This document shows positions 11,501 to 26,500 of a DNA stretch of 64,000 nt, piece after piece (within the stretch, counting starts at the first letter, position 1; each line of letters starts with the position of its first letter). The translations under genes and the position numbers were made by a program. This DNA comes from Pachypanchax playfairii (Eukaryota; Chordata; Actinopteri; Cyprinodontiformes; Aplocheilidae), in the NCBI GenBank assembly GCA_006937955.1, contig SSNP01000131.1:1450821-1514820 (forward strand). Reading direction: 5' to 3'. The notes under the pieces were generated by a model. The model was not told the origin of the DNA and did not search any database. It was given only the letters and a program-made list of their open reading frames with translations.

Positions 11501-14500
11501 TCCATCTGTTCAGCCTCTTCATGCCACTTGCTCTGATGCTGCTTCCCCAACAGGTGACTGCAGATGTGATCAGCTGACAAACTCCTCTACTTTTGCAGCT
11601 CCTCTTCAAATCTCTGTCTGCTCATAGTGTTTGAAAGCCAGACAGAGACACGCTGGAGTCCGGGATATGTTCCTTTAGCCGTATCTCAGTAAAACACATG
11701 ATGCTGCATTCCTGATACTCTGGCTGGGTCTTCAGCAGAGCTTCAAGTTCATCCATTTTGTTAGCGAGAGATCTCACATTTGTCAGTATGACTGATGGAA
11801 GTGAAGGTTTAAACTTCCTCTTTCTCTCTCTTCACTTTGCTCCTGTTCTGCATCCACGTCTTCTTCTTTTGAGCTCATCAGGGATCCAGAGTTTCAATTT
11901 GAGGATTATTTCAGCCTTAGAAATGTCAGTTAGCTGCTTTTTCTTGTAAACAAGTCTCTTGTTGCCATGGTTACGCATCATAACAAGTGGCAAAAAAGTG
12001 ACAAATCAAGCAAAAAAACTCAATCAGCATAGCACCCAAATCAGAAGAAAAGTATTTAGAAAATATTTCCAGAAGAATAAACTAGCAAGAAATACTCAAA
12101 GAACAAAAAAATGCTAGCAAGTGCTAGCAAAGTCACAGAGCTACTCCAACAAGCTGCCACCAGTTGTAGCGCTATTCCGGAATGTCTTAAACCAGATTTA
12201 GTATAACAGATGTAATAACTGGAGTTACAATGGAGTGCACCAACTCAGACTCAAGCCAGTCGCAGCTGCGCCTGGTCATATTGCTCATCTCTCTAGTACA
12301 TATAGGTGTTGTGTGCATTTATACGTCAGTGGTCATTTGGACTGTAAACACAGGTAGCAGTGTTCGATATTGATAACAGATAATCAGAAATGATATAATA
12401 ATTCAATTACAATATATTAGAGTAAAAAAAAGCTATGATTCAGCCACAAACAAACCAGTGAACAAAATCACTCAAACAGAGTTATACTTGTAGAGTGTAT
12501 CCACTATGACACTGTAAGTAACAGAACCAATGCACCAGACACACGTGCGTGGATGCCAGGGCAGCCCGGTTCCAAATACCTGACAGCATCAGTGTGTGGG
12601 AGAACACCAGAGGAGGCGTGCGCAGTTAAGCATCTAGCGAGGAAAGGACAGATTTTGCAGCCCCCAGTGGAAGGTCATTAATGAATAAGTCCTAAATAAT
12701 CCTCAGACCTATGTTTTATTAAAATGTTGTAGATTCAAATAAGAGACAGGAGGAGGAAAGCCCCAGATCAGTGACAGACGAGGAGCTCCTTAAAAGATTG
12801 TGTTCTTCTCAGAAATGAAAAAGAGACATGGATGAGTTTCAGAAAGTCCTACTGGACAAAGAGAACTACAGAGTGAAGATCGAGACATCAAAGTTTAAGA
12901 CTTAACAGGAAAAAGTGGGAGATGGAAAAAGAAAAGTTAAAATTGGAAATTAAACTTCTCCAAGTCATTTGAACACCCTGTTGTTGTGCAGTACAGCAGT
13001 GGCAGCAATAATAACACAAACATGCTTGAGGTGCATGCATAGGTCACTGTGGAGGCAGTGGAACCTAAAAAAGCACATAATTTGTTAGCTCCTACTAGTA
13101 CTACTTTTACTACATAACTATTTCCCCCAAACGTGCACTGTCCCCCACCTAAAGGATGAGGGGCTCATCAATGAAGGGTTTGTCTATCAAATCTAAATCT
13201 TTCAAGTAACTCACTGTCCGAAAATATATTCAGTGGGTTTTTACGATCCTGTAACACACGCTCTCTTCTAAATGCTCCTTCCTGCCCAAGCCTGAAAATT
13301 AGATGCCTCACTGCCATCGTTTATACCGTTGGTCTACCAATAACTCAACAATGGCTTTAGAGTGATGATGGGAAATGGTCATTGTCACGGATACTTGTCA
13401 GATCCTTTAACGTACGCCTGGTCCACGCTAGGCGTAAAAGTTACACCTGGGCGTAACCTCCAAAGGGCTTCCACCTGAGAGGTGCACTGCTCTTAACAAT
13501 GAGTTGGGTGTGACTTTCAAAACTACGTTAGACATAAGGTTACACCCGGGCGTATGACCAGCTGGTGCACTCTGCTCCAGAAGCTTCTGCTTTGTCAGGG
13601 ATGGAAATTAACACGTGTTCAGAGTTTAGACTGTACTGTCAACTCCAAGAGTCCCTAATGTTGTGTAACAATGCAAATCTGACCCTACTGGCTCATATAC
13701 TCTTTCCTAATTAAAAACATGAATATAAAGTACCTGCCAAAGGGTGACCTGCTCAGTCTTGGTCTCCGCTAGAGTTGATAATCCTCCATAACATCCACCC
13801 TCAGCTCAGAGTTCTCTAATCATTTGATTTTGTAATCAAAAGCAGTAATCAACGACTATCCTCTCTCTCTGACATGTCTGTGCTTTTGTTTAAGAGTTTC
13901 AGTGATATAAAAATTATCCCACTAGATATTTAATCTAAATGTAGCTTAAAATGACTGAGATTTGACACTGTAAATGACCTAGATCAGGAACAGAACCTGT
14001 TCTCTGACGCACAGCCGAACAACATTCCTTATAGTCAAACCAGAAATGCTTCGTCATTACATGATATGAAATTAGGTTTTAAGGTTCCGGGTTTTCAACT
14101 ACACAAGCCACACGGTCTAAGTTAGGTAATATCAACTTAGAATGATAATAATTAACAATGAATTAAAAAAGAACTGAGTTGTTTTGTAAAAAAAAAACTG
14201 GTGTAAAAGTATGATAGTATAACAAACAGTATAGGTGGAAGATCTCAGGTTTTTGTTCAGGAGACATCAGAGCTGAGACCAGAACTCAACAGTCACACAG
14301 CTTCTGCATTTAGTATCAACTGTAACATAGTAAATACCTCTTTGTCTCAAACATTTGAAAATGTTAATTTAAAAATTAATGCCTTTGTGGCTCATGTTTC
14401 CTTATCTATTGCTTCTGAAAACAGAGACTGATTAAATGTTGCATGCTGAAGACATCACATAGAAGTTCAGCATTCCTCATGAAAGTGTGATAAGGGACTA

Positions 14501-17500
14501 ATAGAACAGGTTCCATACGGGGTTAACCACTTTTTGAAGCCACTTGAGTTTTGTGGCACTAACTGTAGTTTTCCATTTGAGCAGCTGATGTAAGGCAGCA
14601 TGTTTCTTCAGTTTTTCTTTGAACCTGTTTAATTTATACAAGCTGTGGTAGAAAGAAATGTCAGACGATGAATGTTCTTTTCTTTATAGATGTGTCAGGA
14701 GGAGCCATAGTGGAAAATGGCTCCGTGAGCAATGAACCTAAAGCTTCCAACGTCCACAATGAAACCAATCACGAACCCAGTTCAGCTGTACAAAGCGAGC
14801 TCGTCCTTCCCAGTTCCAAATCAAACTGTTTTTCCACACCCATCTACTACAGCAGCCCCCAGAAAAGTTGCTCAGACTTGGATCGCCACAGTTTGACTTC
14901 TCAGGACTCAGGGATCCCCACTCTGGAGGTCAACCCTCCGGACCCCATCCTCCACAGACAACGACAACCAGGAGATGGAGGCCTCATGCTGGTCACGAGT
15001 CAGGAATCACCTGCTACATTGCCGCTGGATGACGATTCATATGGTATGCACAAGTCCTCCACCTTCCCTCGCAGTGGCTATGACTCCATCCGCCTGTTCA
15101 GCCCTGCCATCAGAGTGCCCACCACAGGGCTGGCTGTTGGGGGCACTGCCTTAAACCGCAGCGATGACATCTCAGTGTGCAGTGTGTCCAGCATGAGCAC
15201 GGAACTGTCAGTCTCCAATGAAGACATCTTGGATTTTACTGTCACTTCTGACTCTAGCGCCATCGTGACCTTTGAGATGGATCACAACAGCTCGGCTCAC
15301 TTCTCAGATGTGACACTGTCTTCGTCTCCTGGAAACCCCGGAGATGTTTGGAGTCCTGGGTCAGGGGTTATGCAACAGGAAGATGGACGGCTAAAGAAAC
15401 TGGGACCTTTTGCAAATCTATTCAACAGGTAAGTTCACTCCTTCTGTACTTCCATCCCACTGTCTTTTATTACGAAGAGAACTCTTGGTTCAAAAGCTTT
15501 TGGGTTTTTTAGAAGGCTATTTCTTAGTTCTTAGTTTTCTTTATTCTTCCAGTTTGATATTGTCCTTATATTCCTTATTCCATGCCTCTAATTTCCTTTC
15601 TTAACAGACACTTTAATGGTAAATGTATTAGTATAACACTTTTTTAGTCATTCAGACCACTCAAAGTGTTTTAACACTACAAGTTTTACATTTACCCATT
15701 CACACAACCCGATGTGCAAATCGGAGGGCTACATAGGGTTCAGTGTCTTGCCCAAGGACACTTTGACATGTGGTGGTGGAAGCCAGGATCGATCCACCAA
15801 CCTTCCATTTGGAACATAATCACTCAAACCACTGAGCCACAGTGTCTGTATCATCAGAATTGGAGATTAAAGGTGCATTCACACCGGCCCAACCATCAAC
15901 TTCATAAGCGGCAAGTTTATATGTAAAGTCTATGGTGGACGGGCGTCAGACAGACGTCAACGGCTCTGCGTCGCTTTGTGAGCATTATGAGCGGCAACTT
16001 TTCAAGCTTTTCTAGCATTTCAGATGTTGACGCTTGAAAAGCTTGAAAAGCTAGAAAAGGTCAAAGTTCAGCTAGCTGAACTTTTGACGCTCTTAACGCT
16101 CTTGAAGCGGCATGTCAACCAATCAGAGCGTCTCATCGTAGTGACGTAAGACGTCACAGCACGTAGCCGGAAAGAAGCGGGATCAGCCAAAATGGAAGAT
16201 AAATTAACCTCATCCAAACGTAGCTCCTGGAGCAAATAGTTAAACTCACCAAACTCAGAAAGCATCTGAAGAATGGGGTGTATCCACAAACGGCGCTGAT
16301 GCACCCGACGTCGACGTTGTCTAGATCTATGAAGTAAATAAATCCAAGCCACTTTCTCAATATGATCCGCCATAGCTCCGAACATCCGATAACAAAGGAA
16401 GCCCCGCCTTCGCGCTCTTTTTCGGTCAGGCTTTACGAGCTTTAACGCCTATGCGCTCTGACTGGCAGGCGTTATGAGCTTCAACTTCAAACGTCAAATT
16501 TGGAGCGTTATCAGCGTTACTTGACGTTGACAAAGTGGCCGGTGTGAATGCACCATAATTCTAATCTCCAGGGAATAACTCAGAGGAATCAAACTACAGA
16601 CTTTGTTATCGGATGTATGACTCACTCTGTAACTCGAGGCCCCGTTGCCTTATTGCACAATAATCTCAATTTCTCATAACTTGTAAGCAATCAAATAATT
16701 TTGCAGCTGGAACACAGTTCACTTCCAGATTGGTAATAATAGAAAAGTATTTGTAATTTTTAATTAGCTAATTTTATTGTGAACGAAAGAGAAAAATGCT
16801 AAAATCAGAAAAGGAAACTCAGATCATGGATTTACTCAGTCAAAATGCAAGACTCACTCTGTAATGGAAGTGACCAATACTTCCGCAGATTTATATCACA
16901 TTTATAAAAAACATTGGTTGTAGCAACTTCTGTCATGATGACTGTGTGAATTTGTTGATACAGAGGTAACAACTTTAAACTCAATTTGCAGAGAAATCAG
17001 CAAGTCTAATGCTGTAAAGTTATACTTCTGATCTTTTAAAGTGGATTTCTGTGGGAATATTATCATCCATTATCTCACCTGTTGTAGTTTAATCGTCAGA
17101 GACTTTAGAGATACTTTTAAACCACTCCTGTTACTTAGAGAAAAAACAACTTCTGTTTTGTTGGCAAATAGATAATTTGGACTGCATGAAAATTATGTGA
17201 AGCAGTCGGAGTGCAAACAAGCTAGCAATGCTATCTAATCCTGTTTGTATATCCTGCGTCACCCAAGCAGAAAAAGTCTCTGCTGTTTAATGAGTAGAAT
17301 CAGATACTTGAAATTCTGCTGAAGTTATGATCTGTTTCAAGCAAAGCTTTGCCCAGACACAGTGGTAGCTTCAGTAAAAGCCGCTTAGTTTTAGCAGCAT
17401 AAAAGCTGCATAAGTTCCAGGAAAAAACACCAGCTGTTCAGCAAAGAAGATGGGCTGAAGTCTCGGACTATCTCAGGTTGTACACAAGCACAGTACTGAT

Positions 17501-20500
17501 GTAGGTCATGTAAAAAACAAATTCATCTGTTTATATATGAGTTATCGATTCCTATTCAAATAGACTAAAAAAACAAAGCAACACCAAATGAAGTTTGGTC
17601 ATTTAAAACTGTTAAGAAGTCAAAAGATTTCAGTAGGTGTGGAGGATTTCTGTCTCGCACTATCTGGTTGCTAATTTTCAGCAGTTTGGTCGAAAAGTGC
17701 TGCAACATGCAGTTTTTATTTTTTTATCAGGTGCAGCATTTTAATTATGTTCATGTTTAGGAGCAGTTGTAGCATGATGGAGAGAGATCATCTTCCACTT
17801 GAGAGGTCATAGGCTTTGATCCTGGTTCCTGGCAGATTACGTGCTGAAGTGTCCTTGGGCAAGATACTAAACCCCGTAACTGCCCCCTGGGTGCCATACA
17901 AAACGACTGCCCTCTTCTCTTAATAGGTGTAACGCTGAAATTCCCCACTGTGGGACTTTAAGGTTTTAAGGTTTAAGGTTTATTTAAAAAAAAAAAACAA
18001 AAAGAAAAAAATGATACACTTGATGCATCAGCGTCGGAATTAAACTGGACTCCAAACAGTCCGCCTCCTTATATTGTTTCCTTCTCTTTGAATTCTTGCT
18101 TGTATGTTCTCTCAATGTAAGTCGCTTTGGATAAAAGCGTCTGCTAAATGACAGTAGTAATAGTAGTAGTAGTAGTATTCATACATCATTTGTTTGGTGC
18201 AAAACTTATTGAACAAAGGTTAGAACAAATGTATAGAACAAGTGGTAGATCCCCTTACTGAGGCAAACAGACATTCTGTGGTTGAGGGATTTTGCACAAG
18301 TAGCCATTGCTTAAGGTTGCTGTGGAAACCGTGCTTAGCCAAGACCTTGTCCTGACCCCACCTGCAGCGTTTGCATGTTGCAGTCACTTCTGGTACGTGA
18401 TGCATATCCTGCTCTTCCTCACTGTGCTAAAAAAAATAAAAAACAGTCAAATTATTTCAGTGTAACATCAGTAAACATGACGTCACAGATAAATTGCATG
18501 AGAAGGCTAGGCGGATGACACCAGTGTCTCTTTGGCATCATGTAAAGAAAAGCCTCGACTGAGAAACTCCTCATGATCCATCAGCATCATCAGGATTTTC
18601 TTTAAAAAAGGTCTTACATTCTACGAACAGCAGTCGCTCCAGGACTAGGCATCTTTCCTGTTTAAATGGCACAAAATATCTGGATTCACATTTTTAAACT
18701 TGTGATTGACAGTTTGACATGTTCACTGTTTTAAGTGGCTGTATTTACTCCTTGCTAGTTTTGGATTCAACCAGGTTTTGGAAACATTCGTCAGAGGTTT
18801 TGGTCCACATGGACGTGATGCCATCTGTAGAGCTGAATGAAACCTAGACCTGAGACTGAATGTGATTCCACCCTTTCATCACAGTTGGCTTCAAGCTCAG
18901 CTGCACGACCTGTTCCCTCCATCTAAATAAATGGGACATTGTCCTGACTTAAAAATAAAAATACACACCAGAAATAGTTTTTATGGTGCTGACTTATTTG
19001 TTAACTTGGTTTCATGTTGCTGCAAGCTTAAAAATAAATCTTCAAGGTTTATCTTCAACTGGTTATTTCATGCTTAAAAACACAATTATTGTGTATGAGA
19101 GAGTGGGCGGGACTTTCAGCCCTACATCTCTTATGTACAAACTCTGGTTCCAAAAGTACAACCTGACAGCTCCCGTAAACTTTTCACTTTTCGCCAAGGG
19201 AAGAACGTGAAGGAGCTGCATGGTAGCGCAAGGGGTAGCGCTGTTGCCCGGGCTGGGTCTTTTCTGCGTGGAGTTTACATGTTGTTCCTATCATGCATGT
19301 GTGGGTTTTTTATGGGGACTTTGGCTACCTCTCACAGACCAAAATATGCTTGAGGTTAATTGGCAGCTCTAAATTGTCTCTAGGTGTGTGATGTGGCCCT
19401 GTGATGGACTGGTGACCTGTCCACGTGTAAGCCTGCCTCTTGCCCAATGAGCACTAGGTAGACACCAGTTCCCCCTGACCCTGAACAGGAATAAGCAGGT
19501 ATAGGTAATGGATGGATAGATGAATGGAGGGAGAAGGTGAAGTTGGCCCAGATTTTTATGTTTCTGATGACATCACAGCGTTGCTACAGATTTGTCTGCT
19601 GCACATCCGTGATGCAAATCTCCTGTTCCACCACGTCCCTAAGATACGATGTTGGATTGAGATCTGGAGACTGTGGAGGCTGTTGGATTTCAGTGAACTC
19701 ACTGTCATGTTCACCATGATTTGAGCTTTGTGGTATTGTGCATTAGGAAGAAGACATTAGATGGAACACTGTGGTCATAAAGAGATGGATGCAGTCAGTA
19801 GCAACACTAAGGTAGTCTGCGGTGTCTTAATAATGCTCAGCTGGTACTATGGAGCCCAAATTGCCATGAAAATATTCCCCAGCACCACCAACCTGGGCTA
19901 TTGCCATCCTGCAGGATGATTTATGCTTTCATCTTGTTTAAGCCAAATTCAAACCGGACCATCTGAATGTTGCAGTTGAAATTGAGATTTATCAGACCAG
20001 GAAATGTTTTTCCAGCCAGTTCTTGTCTGATTCTGATGAGCCCGTGTGAACTGCAGCTTTGGTTTCCTGTTGTCAGCTGACAGGCGTGGCACCTGGTGTT
20101 GTTATCTGCTGCTGCAGCCTGTCTGCTTCAAGGTTCAGTGTATTCTGCATGTGGAGCAGGTGGAAATTTAAACATAAATCAGCCAGTCAAACATTTTACA
20201 AGCTGATATATTTCAGAAACTTTAGTGAAAAAAATCAATAGTGATGTAACGTCGCACAGTTCTAAATCTTGTCAAAAGAGCTTTACTGTAAAAAGAACCA
20301 CACAATCAGGACACACCTTAAAAAAGTCACCTCACAGTTTGTAGAGAAATGAAAGTCTCAGAGATGCAGACAGACACTCAGATATTCCAGTGGTTTTTTA
20401 CACATTGAAAAACATTCAGACCAGAAATGTTAACATTGATGGGGTACACTGCAAAAACATGTAGACGTCTACACTTTCACATGAGAAGGATTTTAAATTA

Positions 20501-23500
20501 GTTGTGCTTTTTTCATCTGAACAAGGTCTGTGTTACAAATGAAAACTGAGTGTCGAAGCTGCAGCACATCAAAGAGCTAAAGATGTTGGAGCAGTTGGAT
20601 ACAAGGACACAAGTGGATTCCCGAATCGCTGCTGAAACGCTGACTTTTGAGGAACAGTGAAAATCAGAACTGAATCACTGACTGTGTAAAGAAATATTTA
20701 CACTTATGGTGTCTGTCACGAGCCTGAGTGGGTGATAAAAGTCACACTGGTTGAACAAACTACTGTTGAACGTCTTTATCAGTCAGAAGTGACATCACTG
20801 TTTGTTCAGCTCTCAAATAGTTTCAGCCAATCACATGGACTCTTGTTGTTCTTTGTTTTGATAATGGTGGCTGAGATGTTAATGAACATGGACTGTGTTG
20901 TGAGCACACAATAGAAGGAGCAGATTGATACTGTCATTACAATATTCTTCAGAAATGGTGTAATTGCATGCTTTCCTTTTAAAGTGCTGCTCATTTTGTC
21001 ACTCATGTTGAATCTGATAAGAAAAAGACTAAAGGATTCTTGTGTTTTCAGAGACATTAAATGGAAAATTATCATTTTTGATAAATCAGTGCTTTACTTT
21101 GTTTTGAATGACAGCCCCTCCTTTATTCGTCTTCCTCCCTCCCTGCCCATCAGGCTGTTGTTCCCCTCCCACTAGTGAAGTCAAGCTTCTCAGTGAGGAG
21201 GCGGGACCTTCTCAAGGAGGTTGTTTCTTCTCACCCTGCCTGAACAGAGCGGGTATCAGAACTTTCTTGAACTGGCTGTAATTACAACTATGGATTCTTT
21301 GTGCCTGAATGTTGTCTGAGGAAGAAGTTTGACACACAGTTTTTCAGCTTCCAGGTTTTCTTGTGGGTTTTGTTGTATTGCAGCAGGATGACTGCTCCTT
21401 CTGTTCTTCTCTACATCGACAGGTAAGATAACTGACATTAACACAGTCTTTTAATGGACCTGTGGATTCACAAGACAAACAACTAATCATGATTGGATTA
21501 ACAGGTTAGAAAATAGTTGTTCCATCCAGCTGCTGGTGCATCTGTTCAGTGTGTTTATGATGGGATTTGCTGTTAGAGAACACAGCCTGCAGCAGTCCTT
21601 CCTCTGCCTCACTTCCAACGTGGGAAAAACGTTTTCTACCTTCCCACTTGTTCTGGCTTGTTTGGTATTTCTGTGCCGGCTGTCCTGATTGTCAGCTCAA
21701 TCTTCTGTGCCTCTGGGACGCCTTATCGCACCACAGACATCAAGACTTAACAACTGTTTTTATAAAGCTCTGATATTCTTGAGAGAATTGACAACAAATC
21801 CATGTAGCTCAAGGCCTCAGCTCAGACTGAATTCACCAACATGTCCGGTTGGACTTAGCTGTTCCACTTGAGCACTCGACCATAGCCGGAGTCACGCAGC
21901 CGACACTATGAAGCACATTTGTCCTGGACTAAATGCAAATCGTGTTCGTGCTTTGTGGATGTTTGATGATAGGAACCGATGCTAGAGACACAATATTTTG
22001 TTGAGCTGCAGAAGAAATAGTTTTTTGTCATCCAAGAGTAAAAGTCAGGAGTTGCTAATTGAGGGTGGAAGTACCTTGGCCTTGGACCTGCTTCACTGTT
22101 GTCACTGTGGTTTATGGGTTACTCAAGTTCACCACTCCCTGCCAACAGTTTACTTTTCCCAGCTAAGAATAGCCCAGTTTTCCTGGCACTCGAGGTCAGA
22201 ATGGAGTTTTTGTATCTTGTGTTTTTGTCAGTGATTTACTTTGTTACCTTGCATGTAATAAAGTTTCAGCTCTTCACTGATGTTCAGGGAGCTTAGAGCA
22301 GATGTTTCTGCTTTCAGAGAGGAATTTATTGGCTTTGATAGCAACATATTACCAGACAACTGCTTCCTCTGTACTCCAGTATAAAATGTCACAGGTTTCT
22401 GTCTGCCTGAACCTTGAGGTATTTTTCTATTTGTGGAGTTGAATAAGAGACAGAAACAGTTATTGTTTTTTATGTATCATGGAGTTAAGAAAAGTTTCAT
22501 AAGTTTCTTAGAAAACAGTGGTTTTGTGTTTTTCTCAAAACACAAGGGATACAATGTGCTGGAGTGAAATGTTGACCTGCGTCTTCATTATCGAACCTTT
22601 CAGAATGAGGAAATCAGCTGATCTGATTGTGCTCCTCAGTATCAGCCCTTCAGAATAAAATGTTGTAAAGTGGTTCTGAGCTCAGATGTGGTGTTTGTGA
22701 ACAAACACACAAAGCCAGAGGGATTTATTTTTATGTTCCCAGAGTAAAAAACAGACCCCTACTCACCACTGGTATGAGTGAGAATATGTCTGTGGGTAGT
22801 TTCAGAAGTTATCACGTGTCTGAGCAGCTGGTCAGGGTGTTTGACTCAAACCTCGCTCAGTGTTTATCTTGCTGGCTGCTGGATTCTTGTGAATCAGTTT
22901 TATTTGGGCTTTTGTTTGTTGGCTGTAAAACTGATTAATGGTCATTTTCCAGAGCTCCACTCCTGATGTTTAACAGGGTTAGAACAGACTGTACAGTGGC
23001 TTGATAAGTGTTGTTTGCATGTGCAAATTTTACATCATCTTCTCTCTGTTGACGTTGTTGTTTATAAAAATATAAACTTTAGCTTGATTAAAAAACTCAG
23101 AAATAACGATGCTAACATGGAGGTAGTAGCTGCCTCTGTACTGCGCATTTCTAATGTTTCAAACTGTGGAAATGAAGCCTTTTCACAGCAGCCTCACCCT
23201 TCCTTTCCTCTGAACGCGTCGGTAGTACGTAGCGTTTTGCTAGCGCAATCAGCCGAGAGCGCTTCACACACGTATATCCAGCTGGTCCCAGTAGATTTGA
23301 TTTTGTCAATATACACAGTGAAGAGCAGAGCACGTCCTTTAATTTTGAAACTTCCAGCTATTTTACGTTTTCTGATTTCCTGTCTGGTCCAAACTGAAGT
23401 GCTTAGCCTGATGCGTTTTAGAAACGTATAGTGTATGGAACTGCAACGTAATGCGTCTCATGCGCGCTGCTTCGCATTCAGTGGGAATGGCAGCTATCAG

Positions 23501-26500
23501 CTGTGTATTACGCGTCAGTAACGTTGCGTGTCTGTTGCATGTTCGGTGGAAAGGAACGGGAAAAGAGGGGTCAGAATTTGTTCTGTTTGTGTTTTTTACA
23601 TCAAACTACATGCAGCACAGACTTCTCCAATGAGACCATAATGCATTAATTATACATCATTATTCACCTGTAACATAAATGATATCAAAGTTCAGTTCAT
23701 GTTCATGAAACAAAATCCTAATCATAAATAATCTGGTCAGTATTTAAGTCACTGAGTTTGGAAACACATCAGATTTATTGCACTTTAAGAACTTTCCTGT
23801 CAAAGTTTCCCTTAAAATAATAAATGCATAAATCTAACAATATAATGTTCTTAACTATCTCTTAGAACAAATGAAATGATATCATAAAGTTATAACACCA
23901 CCTATCTGAACCTGTGTACGATCTGAGCACTCCTTATGGAGTTTATGAAGTTACGCTGCACAGTGTGTCTGTTACTGATGTGTCTGGAGGTTGTTAAGCT
24001 TTTGCTGCTTATACCTTGTAATTCTGTTGCTCGTGGATCACTTGTTTGAGTTTGAGGAAGTGAAGTCTGTAAAACTGATTTGTTGGGTTTGTTGAAGATA
24101 TTATCAAGCAGCAAATCTTGGACATTGTTTTTGATCCACATTTGTGTCTCTGAATCCAAAGCTTTCCCACAAAATAAACGGACTGTCAAAACGCCACATT
24201 CAAAATAATAAACAGCTAAATGAGTGAGTTTTAGTTTAGCAACCAAAAGCTTTAGGACAAGTTGGTTTACTCACATGGACTAAACACAGACAATCCAGTT
24301 GTTCATAGGGTTCAGATTGGGCTCTGATCCTCGGCACACACAGGCTCTGATAAATATATTTCTTAAATTGAAATTCTTTGGGCTTAGTTTCATCTGATTA
24401 AACATCTATTCATCTGTGAAAGAGATGTTGCCCCTAATGGGAGCAGATGTTGCTCTAAAATCTCTTTTTTCAGCATTGATGATTCCCTTCCAGATGTGTA
24501 AGCTGCCCACACTAAAGGCACTAATGTAACCCCGAACCATCAGAGATGCTCTTGAACTGTCTGTTGATAACAAGCTGAATTGTGTCCCACCTCTTTAGTC
24601 TGCAGGACACAGCTACCATAGTTTCCAAAAAGATTTTAAAATTTGGATTAAATCTGACTCTAGAACAGTTTCCAATTAATGTCTGATCATTTTCAATTAG
24701 CTCTGTTCAGAGAAGATGATCCATCTTTAACTGGTGTTTGTGGATCACACAGTGAACTCTGGAAGTATTCTTGAGTTCATGCAGGGATGTCATAGAGAAT
24801 CATGTCTGCTTTTACTGTAGTACCGCCCTATTGCCTAAAAAAAATCCTGAGCATCCAGTCTTGACGTTTGGCCTCCTAATTCTCTGAATTTGTTATTATT
24901 TACTGCAGATAGTGGGATTTTAAAGTTTTCATGATTTAGACCCAGTTTGTCATCAGCCCATCTTTACATCTGAGAGACTCTGTCTCTCTGAGATGATTGT
25001 TTTCTACTCAGTCATGTTACTGAGCTGTTGCTGATTAACTTGGTTAAATGTGCCTCCAGTTGTTTTTGAATTGTGACAATTACGGTACTTTTTGAGCCTC
25101 TGATCCAATTTTTTTGAGATGTGTTGCTACCATCAAATTCAAAATGAGCTAATAATTTCTGTGAAAGAGTAAAATATCTGTTTCAACATGTTGTTCATGT
25201 TCTTCTGGGGAAAAAAACAGGTTTATTTGCATTCTACACGGCATCCTGACTTTATTGGAATTGGTGCTGTATATGTTGTGACTTTTATTTGATTATCAAA
25301 TAGGTCGTTTACTGATTAGTTGAATTCAATGCAGGAACCTGTTTGAATCATCCTGTTCAGTGTTTTTCATACCTCGTTTTCTTTCATCCCCATGCTGGGG
25401 TCAAACCTACTGTCCCGTGGAAAGTCTGATGCGTTACACTTATTGAAATAAATTTTTAGTTCAGCAGGACTGTCAGACTAGTTACTGGAAGGAGCATCAA
25501 AAGATGGCTGACTGCTACATGCGATTCAAGCCAGACAAAACTCAACATGTGGACCATTTGATGACAGATGTCTTTATTATGCTTTTTATGTATTTAGAGT
25601 ATTTGTATTTTTTGACTAGTTGTTTTCGTGTCACTAAACAGCCCTGTGACAGCTGCTAACAGCTGGATTAGCTGAATGAAAGGTAGAAGATATAAACATG
25701 ACTTGTCTCTTTCACCAGCTGGTTGTTGCTTCTTAAATTCTTTGTGACATCTCACTATAATTTGTTTCTCTCTTTGAGTTCTCTGTTTGCACCCAGCTGA
25801 CATCGTGTCAGAAAGGTTATTAAATCTTCACATTGATAATCTCAGTTGTGCACCTGAGATCTTCTGTGGACAAATGCTTTAGTATCCCCTGAGTGCAGAC
25901 AGAGCCAGATTGAAGACTGCTCTCACAGTGAGGGTTTGTTTGTGATATAATCATCTTTATTTTTTTCCTCTAGTCTAATTCCCTCTGTGTTCCTGTTTAC
26001 ATCAGGAGCCTGTTTACCAGGAGGGTGAAGGACACTCGGGCTGCAGAGAACAGGGATCCGGGTTGGAAGCTCTTTGGGAAAGTCCCTCTACGGGAAGGCT
26101 CCGTCAAGGACCCCAAAAAAATCCAGAAGGTAGATTTGAAGTTAAATTTCTGTGTTTTCATTCTCTTTGAATCCAAATGTTGCTGCTTTTCTTGTTGCTT
26201 CCACCATCAGAGCTGCTGGGCAGCAGTGCAGGAGCGAAGACTTGATGTGTTCATGATGTTCTCACAGTCTTGGTGTGATCCAGGAGTCACAGTTTATTTT
26301 TAATGATCATCTTCCCAGTGACCTAAGATAGTTATTTCAACCATTAAAAGGATCTTGATCCTCTTTTATATCAAGTTCAAACAATTATTATCCATTTTGA
26401 AGAGAGTGACTTTCTAAACTTTGGACAGTTTCAAGGTGGGTTTGCGACAACGTTATTTTTCAGGCTGGGTGCAGATCCATCACGCCAGTCTACAGAGACT

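Larger units (their letters stand above)
8529..14689 (+). other. tbc1d14 intron 1
   Basis: It holds a short hairpin at 8961-8994, a palindromic hAT MITE at 10893-11105, a LINE fragment at 11236-11640 and a decayed DNA-transposon region at about 12218-13580. The parts at 8995-10892 and 13581-14689 show no gene or recognisable repeat. Confidence 0.6.
15429..26005 (+). other. tbc1d14 intron 2
   Basis: This 10.6-kb intron contains SINE-like repeats (about 15640-15855, 17757-18180, 19214-19525), a Harbinger element (15871-16555), Tc1 transposase remnants (about 19550-20160), a dispersed teleost repeat (24470-25260) and the alternative start exon at 21388. The parts at 16559-17756, 18181-19213, 20161-21387, 21423-24469 and 25261-26005 show nothing I can name. 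Confidence 0.6.

Noticed and set aside
14668..14689. ATG at 14668 as the start of tbc1d14
   Set aside because: The bases before 14690 are a polypyrimidine tract and AG acceptor; the codon frame across it joins exon 1 at 8528 in phase.
23015..23431. 138-codon open frame in tbc1d14 intron 2
   Set aside because: No recognisable domain, no matching splice phase to neighbours and low-complexity composition; consistent with chance.
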